Source of the DNA: an uncultured Oscillospiraceae bacterium
GTDB taxonomy: Bacteria; Bacillota; Clostridia; Oscillospirales; Oscillospiraceae
Direction: 5' to 3'
Length of the DNA: 6,578 nt
Assembly: GCA_944385645.1 (NCBI GenBank)
Contig: CALWYA010000085.1
Location: 1-6,578, forward strand
Numbering within the stretch: position 1 is the stretch's first letter; every line of letters begins with the position of its first letter. Under the pieces are notes generated by a model. The model saw only the letters and a program-made list of their open reading frames with translations, did not search any database and was not told the DNA's origin. The position numbers and the translations under genes were made by a program. Shown piece after piece: positions 1 through 5,518 of the stretch.

Positions 1-66
1 AGCCACCTGGAGTACGCCGACGACGCCACCCTCATGCGGGCCCTAGAGGGCCGGCGGGAGATGTAA
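1..66 (+). CDS. 3' end of an unidentified protein gene (partial)
   Basis: The first reading frame is open from the window edge to a TAA at 64-66 and gives 21 residues beginning SHLEYADDATLM and ending EGRREM. Twenty of the 21 codons end in G or C, which matches the real genes in this window, whereas the other open plus-strand frame has many A/T third positions. This supports a genuine coding end. The fragment is acidic to mixed, hydrophilic and too short to assign to a family. The stop codon falls at the outer edge of the inverted end of the adjoining hairpin block, so the repeat may have supplied or altered the end of this gene. The only possible terminator is a small hairpin plus T-run at 237-257 inside that block. 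Confidence 0.7.
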   Translation, partial: SHLEYADDATLMRALEGRREM

Positions 67-268
67 ACCTGTCGAAAAAGTGACAAAGTCACTTTTTCGA
101 GAAAGGCTGCACGAAATTTTGGCCTCGATTTCTTGCGAAATTGTCGGTCAAAATTTCGTGAGAAGTGTCATTTCCCAGGTACACGCCCTGGGAAATGACG
201 GATCCAATTTTATTCCGCCGTCTGCGGACGGCGGAACTCCTTGCAGGAGGGCTTTTTCAACAAGCTGA
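64..268. repeat. Hairpin-array repeat block with inverted ends (MITE-like, non-coding)
   Basis: About 205 bp made almost wholly of consecutive inverted repeats. There is a perfect 13-bp stem with AAA loop (72-84/88-100). Next comes a 15-bp stem with one G-U pair (110-124/146-160) that encloses a 7-bp stem (126-132/137-143). Then there is a perfect 13-bp stem (167-179/187-199), a perfect 10-bp stem (213-222/227-236) and a 5-bp stem (237-241/245-249) followed by TTTTT at 253-257. The outer edges are imperfect inverted repeats: 64-80 against 252-268 match at 13 of 17 positions, including GTCGAAAAAG versus GTTGAAAAAG. A 62-codon ORF (80-268) crosses all the hairpins and looks like a by-product of the repeat. 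I infer a non-autonomous repeat or a multi-stem intergenic RNA/DNA element. Only one copy is in view, so repetition in the genome is not shown. Confidence 0.65.
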
Positions 269-271
269 ATC

Positions 272-297
272 GTTTCCGCCCCCATAGGGGTGGAAAC
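272..297. repeat. Leader hairpin upstream of the membrane-protein gene
   Basis: An 11-bp stem (272-282/287-297, one G-U pair) with a 4-nt loop, lying between the hairpin block and the ribosome binding site at 333-338. It is followed by A residues rather than T residues on the plus strand, so it is not a plus-strand intrinsic terminator. Read on the minus strand it has no downstream T-run either. It may belong to the same repeat family as the block before it, or be a structure in the mRNA leader. I found no convincing -35/-10 pair between 270 and 348; TATCAT at 321-326 has no matching -35. Confidence 0.5.
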
Positions 298-348
298 AAG
301 AAAAAAGTGAAGTGAATTTTTATCATCCAGATAAGGAGAGAGATCTGT

Positions 349-1080
349 ATGATAACCTCAGTTTCCCCGGTGACCCGCCGGTACGTCCGGGAGTTTTTCC
401 TGCGGCTGGCCGTCTTTGGGCTGGTGCTGCTCACCCGGGTGTTCGCCCCGGAGCGGCTGACCTTCACCGCCCCGTTCCAGTGGAGCCGCTGGCCCCTGGC
501 GGTGCTGTGGGTCGCGGTGTTCGTCTCCATGGCGGCCCAGCTGGACCCCAACAGCCGGCTGACCGCCGGGTGCATGAAGCAGTACCCCGCCCGCTTTGAC
601 CCGGTGCCCGGCTATGACCCCGCCGCCCTGAAGCTGGCCGTCCGGCGTCAGAACCGGGGGGCGGTCAAGGTAGCTCTGGTCTGGCTGGCGGTCAATCTGG
701 TCATCGGCGCCCTGTACCACCGAAAGGTGCTGTCCGCCGCCGACCTGATCGCCCTGTGCGCCCTGGCCTATCTGTGCGACCTGGTGTGCGTGCTGTTTTT
801 CTGCCCCTTCCAGACCTTCCTCATGGGCAACCGGTGCTGCGTCAGCTGCCGCATCTTTGCCTGGGGCTCCTGGATGATGGCCGCTCCGCTCATGTGCGTC
901 CCCCACTGGTACTCCTGGTCTCTGTTCGGCATGGGGCTGGCGGTGCTGGCCGTGTGGGAGCGGCGGTACGCCCGGTACCCGGAGCGGTTCTGGGAGGGCT
1001 CCAACCGCCTGCTCCAGTGCGCCCACTGCCAGGAGCAGCTGTGCCGGTACAAATTTCCCCGCTCCCCCAAATTCCGCTGA
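349..1080 (+). CDS. Cysteine-rich multi-pass membrane protein, function unknown
   Basis: A 243-residue protein starting at the ATG 10 nt after AAGGAG (333-338). I do not recognise a characterised family. Hydrophobic segments suggest four to five membrane passes, at roughly residues 16-33, 47-65, 106-123, 133-155 and 172-203. There are twelve cysteines. Two clusters stand out: NRCCVSC (161-167) between the last two hydrophobic segments, and CAHCQEQLC (224-232) in the basic C-terminal tail, a short CxxC-x4-C pattern of the kind that binds zinc or forms disulfides. The basic N-terminus and tail suggest cytoplasmic ends. The gene stands alone, with a strong terminator just after it and a convergent gene beyond. 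High GC at third codon positions supports it as real. A metal-binding or redox role is only an inference from the cysteines. Confidence 0.85.
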   Translation: MITSVSPVTRRYVREFFLRLAVFGLVLLTRVFAPERLTFTAPFQWSRWPLAVLWVAVFVSMAAQLDPNSRLTAGCMKQYPARFDPVPGYDPAALKLAVRRQNRGAVKVALVWLAVNLVIGALYHRKVLSAADLIALCALAYLCDLVCVLFFCPFQTFLMGNRCCVSCRIFAWGSWMMAAPLMCVPHWYSWSLFGMGLAVLAVWERRYARYPERFWEGSNRLLQCAHCQEQLCRYKFPRSPKFR

Positions 1081-1091
1081 GGACACGATAT

Positions 1092-1123
1092 GCGCCCGCC
1101 GGCACTGCCGGCGGGCGCGTTTT
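1092..1123 (+). terminator. Intrinsic terminator after the membrane-protein gene
   Basis: A 12-bp perfect GC-rich stem (1092-1103/1107-1118) with a 3-nt loop, followed by a short T-run (1120-1123), 11 bp past the stop codon. In the opposite direction (from sfsA) there is no T-run after the stem, so it is predicted to work mainly on the plus strand, although the same hairpin would form at the 3' end of the sfsA transcript. Confidence 0.85.
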
Positions 1124-1129
1124 CCGTCT

Positions 1130-1825
1130 CTATAGCTTCACCGGGACCTCCCCGGTGATCTCCAGCCGGTCGGGCTCCACCCGGCACCCCAGGGCCAGCA
1201 CCCGAACCCCAGCCTGGGCCGCCCGGCGCAGGGCCTGGCCAAACTGGGGGTGAGTGGCGTCGTTGGGCTCCACCCAGCGCATCCCCGGCATCTGGACCAC
1301 GAAGCACACCCCCGTCTCATAGCCGGCCTCCCGGGCCCGGATCAGCTCTTCCAGGTGCTTCACCCCCCGCAGGGTGGGGGCGTCGGGGAAGCGGGCCACG
1401 CCGTCCTCCTCCAAGGTTACCCCCTTGATCTCCCAGAAGCCCCGGCGCTCCGGGCCGTTCTCCCAGTAGAAGTCGAACCGGGAGTCCCCGAACCGGGTCT
1501 CTGGCCGCAGGAGGGAGGGGAGGAAGCCCAGTCCCCCGCCTGCCGCCCACTCCCCAAAGACCCGGTTGGGGGCCTGGGCGTCCATGTTTACAGGGAGCAG
1601 CCCCCGGGGGGTGGGCTTTTCCACCCCGATCAGGTCGTACTGCGTCTTTCGGGCGGGGTTGGTCCCCTCCGCCCGCCACGCCGTACGCCCGGGCACCAGC
1701 AGCTCCCGGCACCGGCCGGTGCTTTTCACGTGGCACACGACCGGCGCGCCGTCCAGCTCCACATGGGCGATAAAGCGGTTGGGCCGGGTCAGAAACTGCC
1801 CCCTGCGCACCGAAGGGTAGATCAT
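1130..1825 (-). CDS. sfsA: DNA/RNA nuclease SfsA (sugar fermentation stimulation protein)
   Basis: A 231-residue protein of normal family length. SfsA proteins pair an N-terminal OB-like region with a PD-(D/E)XK nuclease fold and act in the cytoplasm; the name comes from an old E. coli maltose phenotype and the in vivo role is still unclear. Visible family signatures are the HVKSTGRCRELLVPG block (32-46), VNMDAQAPNRVF (79-90), SRFDF with D118, the EIK catalytic triplet (E132, K134) leading into a GVTLEEDGVARFPDAPT stretch (135-151), and the C-terminal VVQMPGMRWVEPNDATHP block. Position 35 is Ser where I recall Asn in most relatives. The start at 1825 is chosen because AAGGAGGG (1833-1840 on the complement) lies 7 nt upstream. 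An ATG nine codons earlier would sit almost on the predicted transcription start. The gene is monocistronic and converges on the membrane-protein gene. Confidence 0.95.
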   Translation of the reverse strand: MIYPSVRRGQFLTRPNRFIAHVELDGAPVVCHVKSTGRCRELLVPGRTAWRAEGTNPARKTQYDLIGVEKPTPRGLLPVNMDAQAPNRVFGEWAAGGGLGFLPSLLRPETRFGDSRFDFYWENGPERRGFWEIKGVTLEEDGVARFPDAPTLRGVKHLEELIRAREAGYETGVCFVVQMPGMRWVEPNDATHPQFGQALRRAAQAGVRVLALGCRVEPDRLEITGEVPVKL

Positions 1826-1832
1826 GGGAAAT

Positions 1833-1840
1833 CCCTCCTT
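1833..1840 (-). promoter_or_regulatory. Ribosome binding site that fixes the sfsA start
   Basis: The complement reads AAGGAGGG, a near-perfect Shine-Dalgarno sequence 7 nt before the ATG at 1825. It supports that start over the upstream in-frame ATG at 1852, which has no such site. Confidence 0.85.
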
Positions 1841-1860
1841 ATCCGGGATCATTCCTGTCC

Positions 1861-1889
1861 AGTATAGCGTATCTGCGCCCGTTCTGCAA
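1861..1889 (-). promoter_or_regulatory. sigma-A-type promoter of sfsA
   Basis: On the complement, TTGCAG (1889-1884) is separated by 17 bp from TATACT (1866-1861). Transcription would start near 1854, leaving a short leader of about 30 nt that contains the ribosome binding site. The match and spacing are good; no operator is apparent around it. Confidence 0.7.
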
Positions 1890-2182
1890 GTACGGCTTCA
1901 AAATGATTCCATTTCCTTCAAATTCTTGTGCCGCTCCGCGCCGGAAGCGCCCGCTCCCGCTGGACTGCCGGAGGGGAATCGGTCAGATTTCTCTGCGGCC
2001 GCCCCGCAGATTACCGCATTTTTTAAAGGAATTTATCGAAAACACAGATGATTTATAAAGCGGATATTCTGTTTCCCTTAAATTTATTCAGACAGCCTTC
2101 GGTAAAATACCGAAAAACCTCTCTCAGAACAGCGGTTTTTTCTCCACATCCTCCAAACTTAAAAAATGCAATTTTATTTTTC
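1890..2182. other. Divergent intergenic region between sfsA and gdhA promoters
   Basis: No convincing gene lies here; short ORFs in this stretch lack ribosome binding sites and family resemblance. The left half is GC-rich like its surroundings, while about 2010-2180 is AT-rich. Two small perfect hairpins are visible: a 7-bp stem at 1992-1998/2004-2010 and a 7-bp stem with AAA loop at 2098-2104/2108-2114. The second is followed by AAAAACC (2113-2119), which could pair instead with GGTTTTT (2134-2140). These could be operator sites for gdhA or merely remnants; the sequence does not say which. Confidence 0.5.
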
Positions 2183-2211
2183 TTGACCTGCATTTTTCTC
2201 TATGGTATAAC
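2183..2211 (+). promoter_or_regulatory. sigma-A-type promoter of gdhA with extended -10
   Basis: TTGACC (2183-2188), a 17-bp spacer, then TATAAC (2206-2211) preceded by TGG, an extended -10 element. An A/T-rich tract (about 2159-2181) lies just upstream and could act as an UP element. The predicted start near 2218 gives a leader of about 75 nt that holds a short imperfect stem around GTCC...GGAC (2235-2262). Confidence 0.8.
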
Positions 2212-2292
2212 AGTAGTACAGTAGGTTGTTGGTCGTCCGGCCCCTCCGGAGCGGCAGAGGACCTCTTGAGATTGAAGCGGGAGGAAACTGGT

Positions 2293-3645
2293 ATGAAGAT
2301 GAAGATTGCGAATGAGTATTTGAACGGCCTGATGGAGCGGGTCATTGCCCGCGACCCTGGCGAGCCTGAATTTCACCAGGCGGTGCACGAGGTGCTCACG
2401 TCCCTGGTTCCGGTGGTCAACGAGCGGCCTGAGCTGATCAAGAAGGGCGTCATGGACAGTCTGGTGGAGCCTGAGCGGTTCGTCTCCTTCCGGGTGCCCT
2501 GGGAGGATGACCAGGGTGTCGTCCACGTGAACCGGGGCTATCGGGTCCAGTTCAACAGCGCCATCGGCCCCTACAAGGGAGGTCTGCGCTTCCACCCCTC
2601 TGTCAACGAGAGCATCGTCAAGTTCCTGGGCTTCGAGCAGACCTTTAAGAACTGCCTGACCGGTCTGCCCATCGGCGGCGGCAAGGGCGGCTCCGACTTC
2701 AATCCCCGGAACAAGTCCGACTCCGAGGTCATGCGCTTCTGCCAGAGCTTTATGAACGAGATGTATAAGTACATCGGCCCCGACATGGACGTGCCCGCCG
2801 GCGACATCGGCGTGGGCGGCCGGGAGATCGGCTATCTGTTCGGCCAGTACAAGCGCATCACCACCCAGTTCCAGGGTGCGCTCACCGGCAAGGGCCTGTC
2901 CTTCGGCGGCTCCCTGGTGCGCAAGGAGGCCACCGGCTATGGCCTGTGCTACTTTGCCGACAACATGGTCAAGGACGCCGGCCGCTCCTTCGAGGGGACC
3001 ACGGTCCTGGTGTCCGGCTCGGGCAACGTGGCCATCTACGCCTGCGAAAAGGCCACCCAGCTGGGCGGCAAGGTGGTGGCCATGTCCGACTCCGACGGCT
3101 TCGTGTATGACGCCGACGGCATCGATCTGGACCTGATCAAGCAGATCAAGGAAGTGGAGCGCAAGCGCATCAGCGAGTACGCCCAGCGCAAGCCCAGCGC
3201 CCAGTACACCGAGGGCTGCGCCAAGATCTGGAACATCCCCTGCGGTATCGCTCTGCCCTGCGCCACCCAGAACGAGCTGGATGAGCAGGCCGCCAAGGCC
3301 CTGATCGCCAACGGCTGCTTCGCCGTGGCCGAGGGCGCCAACATGCCCTGCACCCCCGAGGCGGTGGAGGCCCTCCAGGCCGCCGGCATCCTCTTCGCGC
3401 CCGCCAAGGCGTCCAACTGCGGCGGCGTGGGCGTGTCCGCCCTGGAGATGACCCAGAACTCCATCCGGCTGTCCTGGTCCTTCGAGGAGGTGGACAACCG
3501 CCTGCGGGACATCATGTCCAACGCCTACCACTCCGCCGCCGAGGCGGCTGCCCGGTACGGTATGGCGGGCAACCTGGCCGCCGGCGCCAACATCGCCTCC
3601 TTCCTGAAGATCTCTGACGCCATGCTGGCTCAGGGCCTGGTGTAA
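2293..3645 (+). CDS. gdhA: NADP-type glutamate dehydrogenase
   Basis: A 450-residue enzyme, the usual length for hexameric bacterial GDH. It catalyses reversible reductive amination of 2-oxoglutarate to glutamate in the cytoplasm and is a main ammonia-assimilation step. Visible motifs: GPYKGGLRFHP (92-102, K95), K119, the catalytic LPIGGGKGG (125-133, K131), VPAGDIGVGGREIG (167-180, D171), and the dinucleotide-binding GSGNVA (242-247). These lysines and D171 align with K89, K113, K125 and D165 of Clostridium symbiosum GDH at a constant offset of six. The loop MSDSDG (264-269) resembles the E. coli NADP enzyme (ASDSSG) rather than the SGPDG I recall from the NAD enzyme, which favours NADP. The ATG at 2293 follows GGGAGG (2279-2284) by 8 nt; a TTG at 2266 is in frame but lacks such a site. 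The gene is monocistronic, with its own promoter and terminator. Confidence 0.97.
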   Translation: MKMKIANEYLNGLMERVIARDPGEPEFHQAVHEVLTSLVPVVNERPELIKKGVMDSLVEPERFVSFRVPWEDDQGVVHVNRGYRVQFNSAIGPYKGGLRFHPSVNESIVKFLGFEQTFKNCLTGLPIGGGKGGSDFNPRNKSDSEVMRFCQSFMNEMYKYIGPDMDVPAGDIGVGGREIGYLFGQYKRITTQFQGALTGKGLSFGGSLVRKEATGYGLCYFADNMVKDAGRSFEGTTVLVSGSGNVAIYACEKATQLGGKVVAMSDSDGFVYDADGIDLDLIKQIKEVERKRISEYAQRKPSAQYTEGCAKIWNIPCGIALPCATQNELDEQAAKALIANGCFAVAEGANMPCTPEAVEALQAAGILFAPAKASNCGGVGVSALEMTQNSIRLSWSFEEVDNRLRDIMSNAYHSAAEAAARYGMAGNLAAGANIASFLKISDAMLAQGLV

Positions 3646-3691
3646 GGCAGCTGCACCTGCACCCCCCATTTTCTCCGCGCTTTTTCACGAC

Positions 3692-3731
3692 CGGTCCCGG
3701 ACGGCGGCAGCCGTCCGGGACCGTGTTTTTT
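3692..3731 (+). terminator. Intrinsic terminator after gdhA
   Basis: A perfect 14-bp GC-rich stem (3692-3705/3710-3723) with GGCA loop, then GTG and a six-T run (3726-3731), 46 bp after the gdhA stop. A strong example that should isolate gdhA from hsp20. Confidence 0.93.
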
Positions 3732-3787
3732 CGCCGCCGGCACAAAATCGCATATTCTGTGAACAAACATCCCTTATTTTGTAAACA

Positions 3788-3814
3788 TTAGCACTCTCAT
3801 CTTGACAGTGCTAA
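3788..3814 (+). promoter_or_regulatory. CIRCE operator (HrcA binding site) upstream of hsp20
   Basis: TTAGCACTC, nine bases, then CAGTGCTAA. This matches the established CIRCE consensus TTAGCACTC-N9-GAGTGCTAA at 17 of 18 positions. CIRCE is bound by the HrcA repressor, whose folding depends on GroEL, so the gene below should be induced when chaperones are titrated by heat or misfolded protein. The operator covers the -35 hexamer, a position suited to direct repression. Confidence 0.93.
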
Positions 3815-3830
3815 TTTTCGGTGCTATGAT
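3802..3830 (+). promoter_or_regulatory. sigma-A-type promoter of hsp20, overlapping CIRCE
   Basis: A perfect TTGACA (3802-3807), a 17-bp spacer and TATGAT (3825-3830) preceded by TGC, an extended -10. Transcription would start near 3837. The -35 lies in the spacer and right arm of CIRCE. The one base departing from the CIRCE consensus (C at 3806 for G) is the base that completes TTGACA. Confidence 0.9.
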
Positions 3831-3845
3831 AACGGTGTTCCAAGG

Positions 3846-3870
3846 GGGAGGGACAAACGAGATCCCTCCC
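3846..3870 (+). promoter_or_regulatory. Stem-loop in the hsp20 mRNA leader
   Basis: GGGAGGGA (3846-3853) pairs perfectly with TCCCTCCC (3863-3870) around a 9-nt loop, about 10 nt after the predicted transcription start. It lies about 26 nt before the ribosome binding site GGAGG (3897-3901), so it does not mask that site directly. A 5' stabilising stem is the simplest reading. Confidence 0.55.
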
Positions 3871-3909
3871 GAGGGCAACCGAACCGGAACAAGAATGGAG
3901 GAATGACTT

Positions 3910-4353
3910 ATGTTGCCCAGCATTTTCAGCGAGAATCTGTTCGATGATTTCTTTAACGATAACTTCGGGATGTTCCCTGTGTGGAATGAGCGCAATCCCC
4001 TGTACGGGAAGCGGACCAAGAATCTGATGAAGACCGACGTGCGGGAGACCGAGGACAGCTATGAGCTGGACATCGACCTGCCCGGCTTCAAGAAGGACGA
4101 GGTCACCGTGGACCTGAAGGACGGCTGCCTGACCATCAGCGCCGCCAAGGGGCTGGACAAGGAGGAGCAGGACAAGAAGGGCCGCTACATTCGCCAGGAG
4201 CGGTATGCCGGTGCCTGCAGCCGCAGCTTCTACGTGGGCGATGTGGAGCCCAAGGACGTGTCCGCCAAGTTTGAGGACGGCATCCTGCGTATCTCCATGC
4301 CCAAGGAGCCCAAGAAGGAGCTGCCGCAGAGCTCTGCCATCGCCATTGAGTAA
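3910..4353 (+). CDS. Small heat-shock protein, Hsp20/alpha-crystallin family
   Basis: A 147-residue ATP-independent holdase chaperone, the usual length for bacterial Hsp20, acting in the cytoplasm as a large oligomer that traps unfolding proteins. An N-terminal region rich in Phe, Asp and Asn (1-38) leads into the alpha-crystallin domain (about 39-132), with the MKTDVRETEDSYELDIDLPG opening and the family signature AKFEDGIL (119-126, A-x3-D-G-I-L). The tail ends in I144-A-I146, the I-x-I motif that docks neighbouring subunits. The ATG at 3910 lies 8 nt after GGAGG (3897-3901); an ATG at 3903 is one base from that site and runs into an early stop in another frame. It is alone in its transcription unit, under a CIRCE-controlled promoter. 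HrcA control is best known for groESL and dnaK operons, so its use on an hsp20 gene is a useful detail. Confidence 0.96.
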   Translation: MLPSIFSENLFDDFFNDNFGMFPVWNERNPLYGKRTKNLMKTDVRETEDSYELDIDLPGFKKDEVTVDLKDGCLTISAAKGLDKEEQDKKGRYIRQERYAGACSRSFYVGDVEPKDVSAKFEDGILRISMPKEPKKELPQSSAIAIE

Positions 4354-4368
4354 AATCGAACCGCGCAG

Positions 4369-4398
4369 GCGGGACGCCCATTTGGGCGTCCCGCTTTT
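4369..4398 (+). terminator. Intrinsic terminator after hsp20
   Basis: A perfect 11-bp stem (4369-4379/4384-4394) with ATTT loop and TTTT at 4395-4398, beginning 16 bp after the hsp20 stop. It lies outside the insertion sequence and so predates or is independent of it. Confidence 0.9.
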
Positions 4399-4417
4399 GC
4401 ATCTGCCGACACACCGG

Positions 4418-4441
4418 AAAATTTTCTCGGTCGACAAAATT
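4418..4441. repeat. Left 24-bp direct repeat flanking the insertion sequence
   Basis: Identical to 5495-5518; identity extends to a 25th base (T at 4442/5519) that can be assigned either to the repeat or to the element's first base. It directly abuts the TTGTAGG end of the element, as a target-site duplication would. The unit is AT-rich at both ends (AAAATTTT and AAAATT) around CTCGGTCGAC and is a quasi-palindrome. Confidence 0.85.
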
Positions 4442-4452
4442 TTGTAGGTTTG

Positions 4453-5379
4453 TCAAACAAATTGGACGGCGAACTCTAAGGGGGAACACCAGTCGAGGGG
4501 CCTCATAGGGAAGTTGTTGGAGCGGCGGTTGTGGACGGCGAGCTGCTTGGCGAAGTCGTCCAGGGAATAAAAGCTGTGGCAGGAGTAGAAGCGTTTCTGG
4601 TCCTCCCGGTGGCTGCGCTCCACCTTACCGTTGTGGCGCGGGGTGTAGGGACGGATGAGCTTGTGTCGGATGCCCAGTTGGGCAGCGGTCGCTTCAAACA
4701 GGGAAGGGCGGTCCCGCTTGTTCGTGGAGAAACGGTTGGTGAATTCCGGACCGTTGTCGGTCTGGACACATTCCACCCGGATGCCCCGGCGGGCATACCA
4801 CTTGACCAGTCTTTTGAGGAAGTCAGCTGAGGAATAGGAGCTTTGCTCCGAATAGGCAGCCAGGAAGCGCAGACGGGTGAACTCATCGATGGCGGTGTAC
4901 TGGAACAGGCGCAGCTCCGGGTCGGCGACGCAGCGGCGAGGCACCACCTTCACATCCACCTGGACACGCTGGCCGGGATAGGTCATCTGCTGGTAAGGCT
5001 TGGGCTTGTAGACCGGCTTCTTCTCCGCCTTCGGAAACAGGCCCAGCGTCCGCATGACACGGAACAGGCTCTCCGGGCGGCGGGTGTAGCCTCTCAAGCG
5101 CAGGCGGTGCCACAGCTCCACCATACCGATGTGAGGATTCCTGCGGCGCATGTCCCGAATCAGCTTCAGTTCCGCCTCTGTGTGCTGGTTAGGGTGGTGA
5201 TGCGGCCGCCGAGACCGGCAGGCCAGAGACTGCACCGTCCCATCCCAGCGTCCTTTCCAGAAGTAGATATACGACCGGCTCTTCTTGTATTTCCGGCTGG
5301 CTCGGCTCACGCCGTATTTCTCCGCGTATTTCATCAAGGATTGCCGATATGCCATGTCCTGTGTTATACTCTTTCCCAT
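4453..5379 (-). CDS. DDE (rve-fold) transposase, IS481-like
   Basis: A 308-residue transposase. Residues about 9-58 form a helix-turn-helix DNA-binding region (KYGVSRASRKYKKSRSYIYFW, broken here as KYGVSRAS then RKYKKSRSYIYFW), followed by SRRPHHHPNQHT and a second helical region containing NPHIGMVELWHRLRLRGY. The integrase-core catalytic acids are D142 (QRVQVDVK), D208 (VQTDNGPEF) and E254 (HNGKVERSHRE), with 45 residues between the last two. All three are present, so it is probably active. The start at 5379 has GAGAGGGGG about 12 nt upstream, and an in-frame stop at 5401-5403 rules out a longer form. ATG at 5355 (residue 9) is an alternative start. The translation start is in the arm of an inverted repeat (5378-5392/5438-5452) that may limit expression. 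Confidence 0.93.
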   Translation of the reverse strand: MGKSITQDMAYRQSLMKYAEKYGVSRASRKYKKSRSYIYFWKGRWDGTVQSLACRSRRPHHHPNQHTEAELKLIRDMRRRNPHIGMVELWHRLRLRGYTRRPESLFRVMRTLGLFPKAEKKPVYKPKPYQQMTYPGQRVQVDVKVVPRRCVADPELRLFQYTAIDEFTRLRFLAAYSEQSSYSSADFLKRLVKWYARRGIRVECVQTDNGPEFTNRFSTNKRDRPSLFEATAAQLGIRHKLIRPYTPRHNGKVERSHREDQKRFYSCHSFYSLDDFAKQLAVHNRRSNNFPMRPLDWCSPLEFAVQFV

Positions 5380-5452
5380 GAAGGATATGGCCCCCTCTCG
5401 TCAAGTTGTTGTCCGCAACTTCAACTTTAACCGATGAGGCCCTATCCTTCAT
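5378..5452 (-). promoter_or_regulatory. Inverted repeat in the transposase leader, covering the start codon
   Basis: Arms 5378-5392 and 5438-5452 are complementary at 14 of 15 positions, separated by 45 nt that contain an inner 6-bp stem (5403-5408/5416-5421). In a minus-strand transcript entering from outside the element, the downstream arm would include the first two bases of the transposase ATG and the spacer after its ribosome binding site. Read on the plus strand, the same structure is followed by TTTTTT (5455-5460) and could also weakly terminate transcription crossing the element. Confidence 0.5.
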
Positions 5453-5494
5453 CCTTTTTTATTCTGCTGTCCAATATGTATTGTAGTCCTACAA

Positions 5495-5518
5495 AAAATT
5501 TTCTCGGTCGACAAAATT
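5495..5518. repeat. Right 24-bp direct repeat; UP-like element before the tRNA promoter
   Basis: A perfect copy of 4418-4441. Its A/T tracts (5495-5502 and 5513-5519) end 4 bp before the -35 hexamer of the tRNA-Gly promoter, about -64 to -40 from the predicted start. That is where an RNA polymerase alpha-subunit UP element normally lies. The element's insertion has therefore left this upstream sequence next to the promoter unchanged. Confidence 0.75.

Larger units (their letters stand above)
4442..5494 (-). mobile_element. IS481-like insertion sequence with 24-bp flanking direct repeats
   Basis: About 1053 bp carrying one transposase gene on the minus strand. The ends are imperfect inverted repeats: 4442-4465 and 5471-5494 match at 17 of 24 positions, with the outermost seven (TTGTAGG / CCTACAA) and the innermost five (ATTGG) perfect. 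The transposase stop codon (4453-4455) lies inside the left inverted repeat. Identical 24-25 bp direct repeats abut both ends, so removing the element and one repeat restores a continuous hsp20-tRNA intergenic sequence. The intact reading frame, intact ends and perfect flanking repeats suggest a fairly recent insertion. The family name rests on the transposase alone. IS481 members usually make much shorter duplications, whereas 24-29 bp is what I recall for the IS1202 group, so the subgroup is uncertain. Confidence 0.88.

Noticed and set aside
80..268. Plus-strand ORF of 62 codons starting MTKSLF
   Set aside because: It lies wholly within the hairpin block, has no ribosome binding site, and its sequence is dictated by the inverted repeats.
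64..300. CRISPR-like array
   Set aside because: The hairpins differ from one another and there are no regularly spaced identical repeats or spacers.
358..1086. Long minus-strand ORF opposite the membrane-protein gene
   Set aside because: It is rich in Gly, Ala, Gln and Pro, resembles no family, and has no ribosome binding site; it is a shadow of the GC-rich plus-strand gene.
1826..1852. Upstream in-frame start for sfsA at 1852
   Set aside because: No ribosome binding site, and it would lie within a few bases of the predicted transcription start; the ATG at 1825 has AAGGAGGG at 7 nt.
1250..1867. 205-codon plus-strand ORF across sfsA
   Set aside because: Pro/Gly-rich antisense shadow of sfsA, which has clear family motifs, promoter and ribosome binding site.
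2266..2292. TTG start for gdhA nine codons upstream
   Set aside because: The ribosome binding site at 2279-2284 lies inside this extension and is correctly spaced for ATG 2293.
2200..3669. 489-codon minus-strand ORF opposite gdhA
   Set aside because: It is longer than gdhA only because of GC-rich codon bias; its low-complexity Gly/Ala/His/Leu sequence is typical of an antisense shadow.
5189..5452. Minus-strand ORF starting at 5452, overlapping the transposase gene
   Set aside because: It is in a different frame from the intact DDE transposase, has no properly spaced ribosome binding site, and no recognisable domain; the transposase needs no frameshift to be complete.
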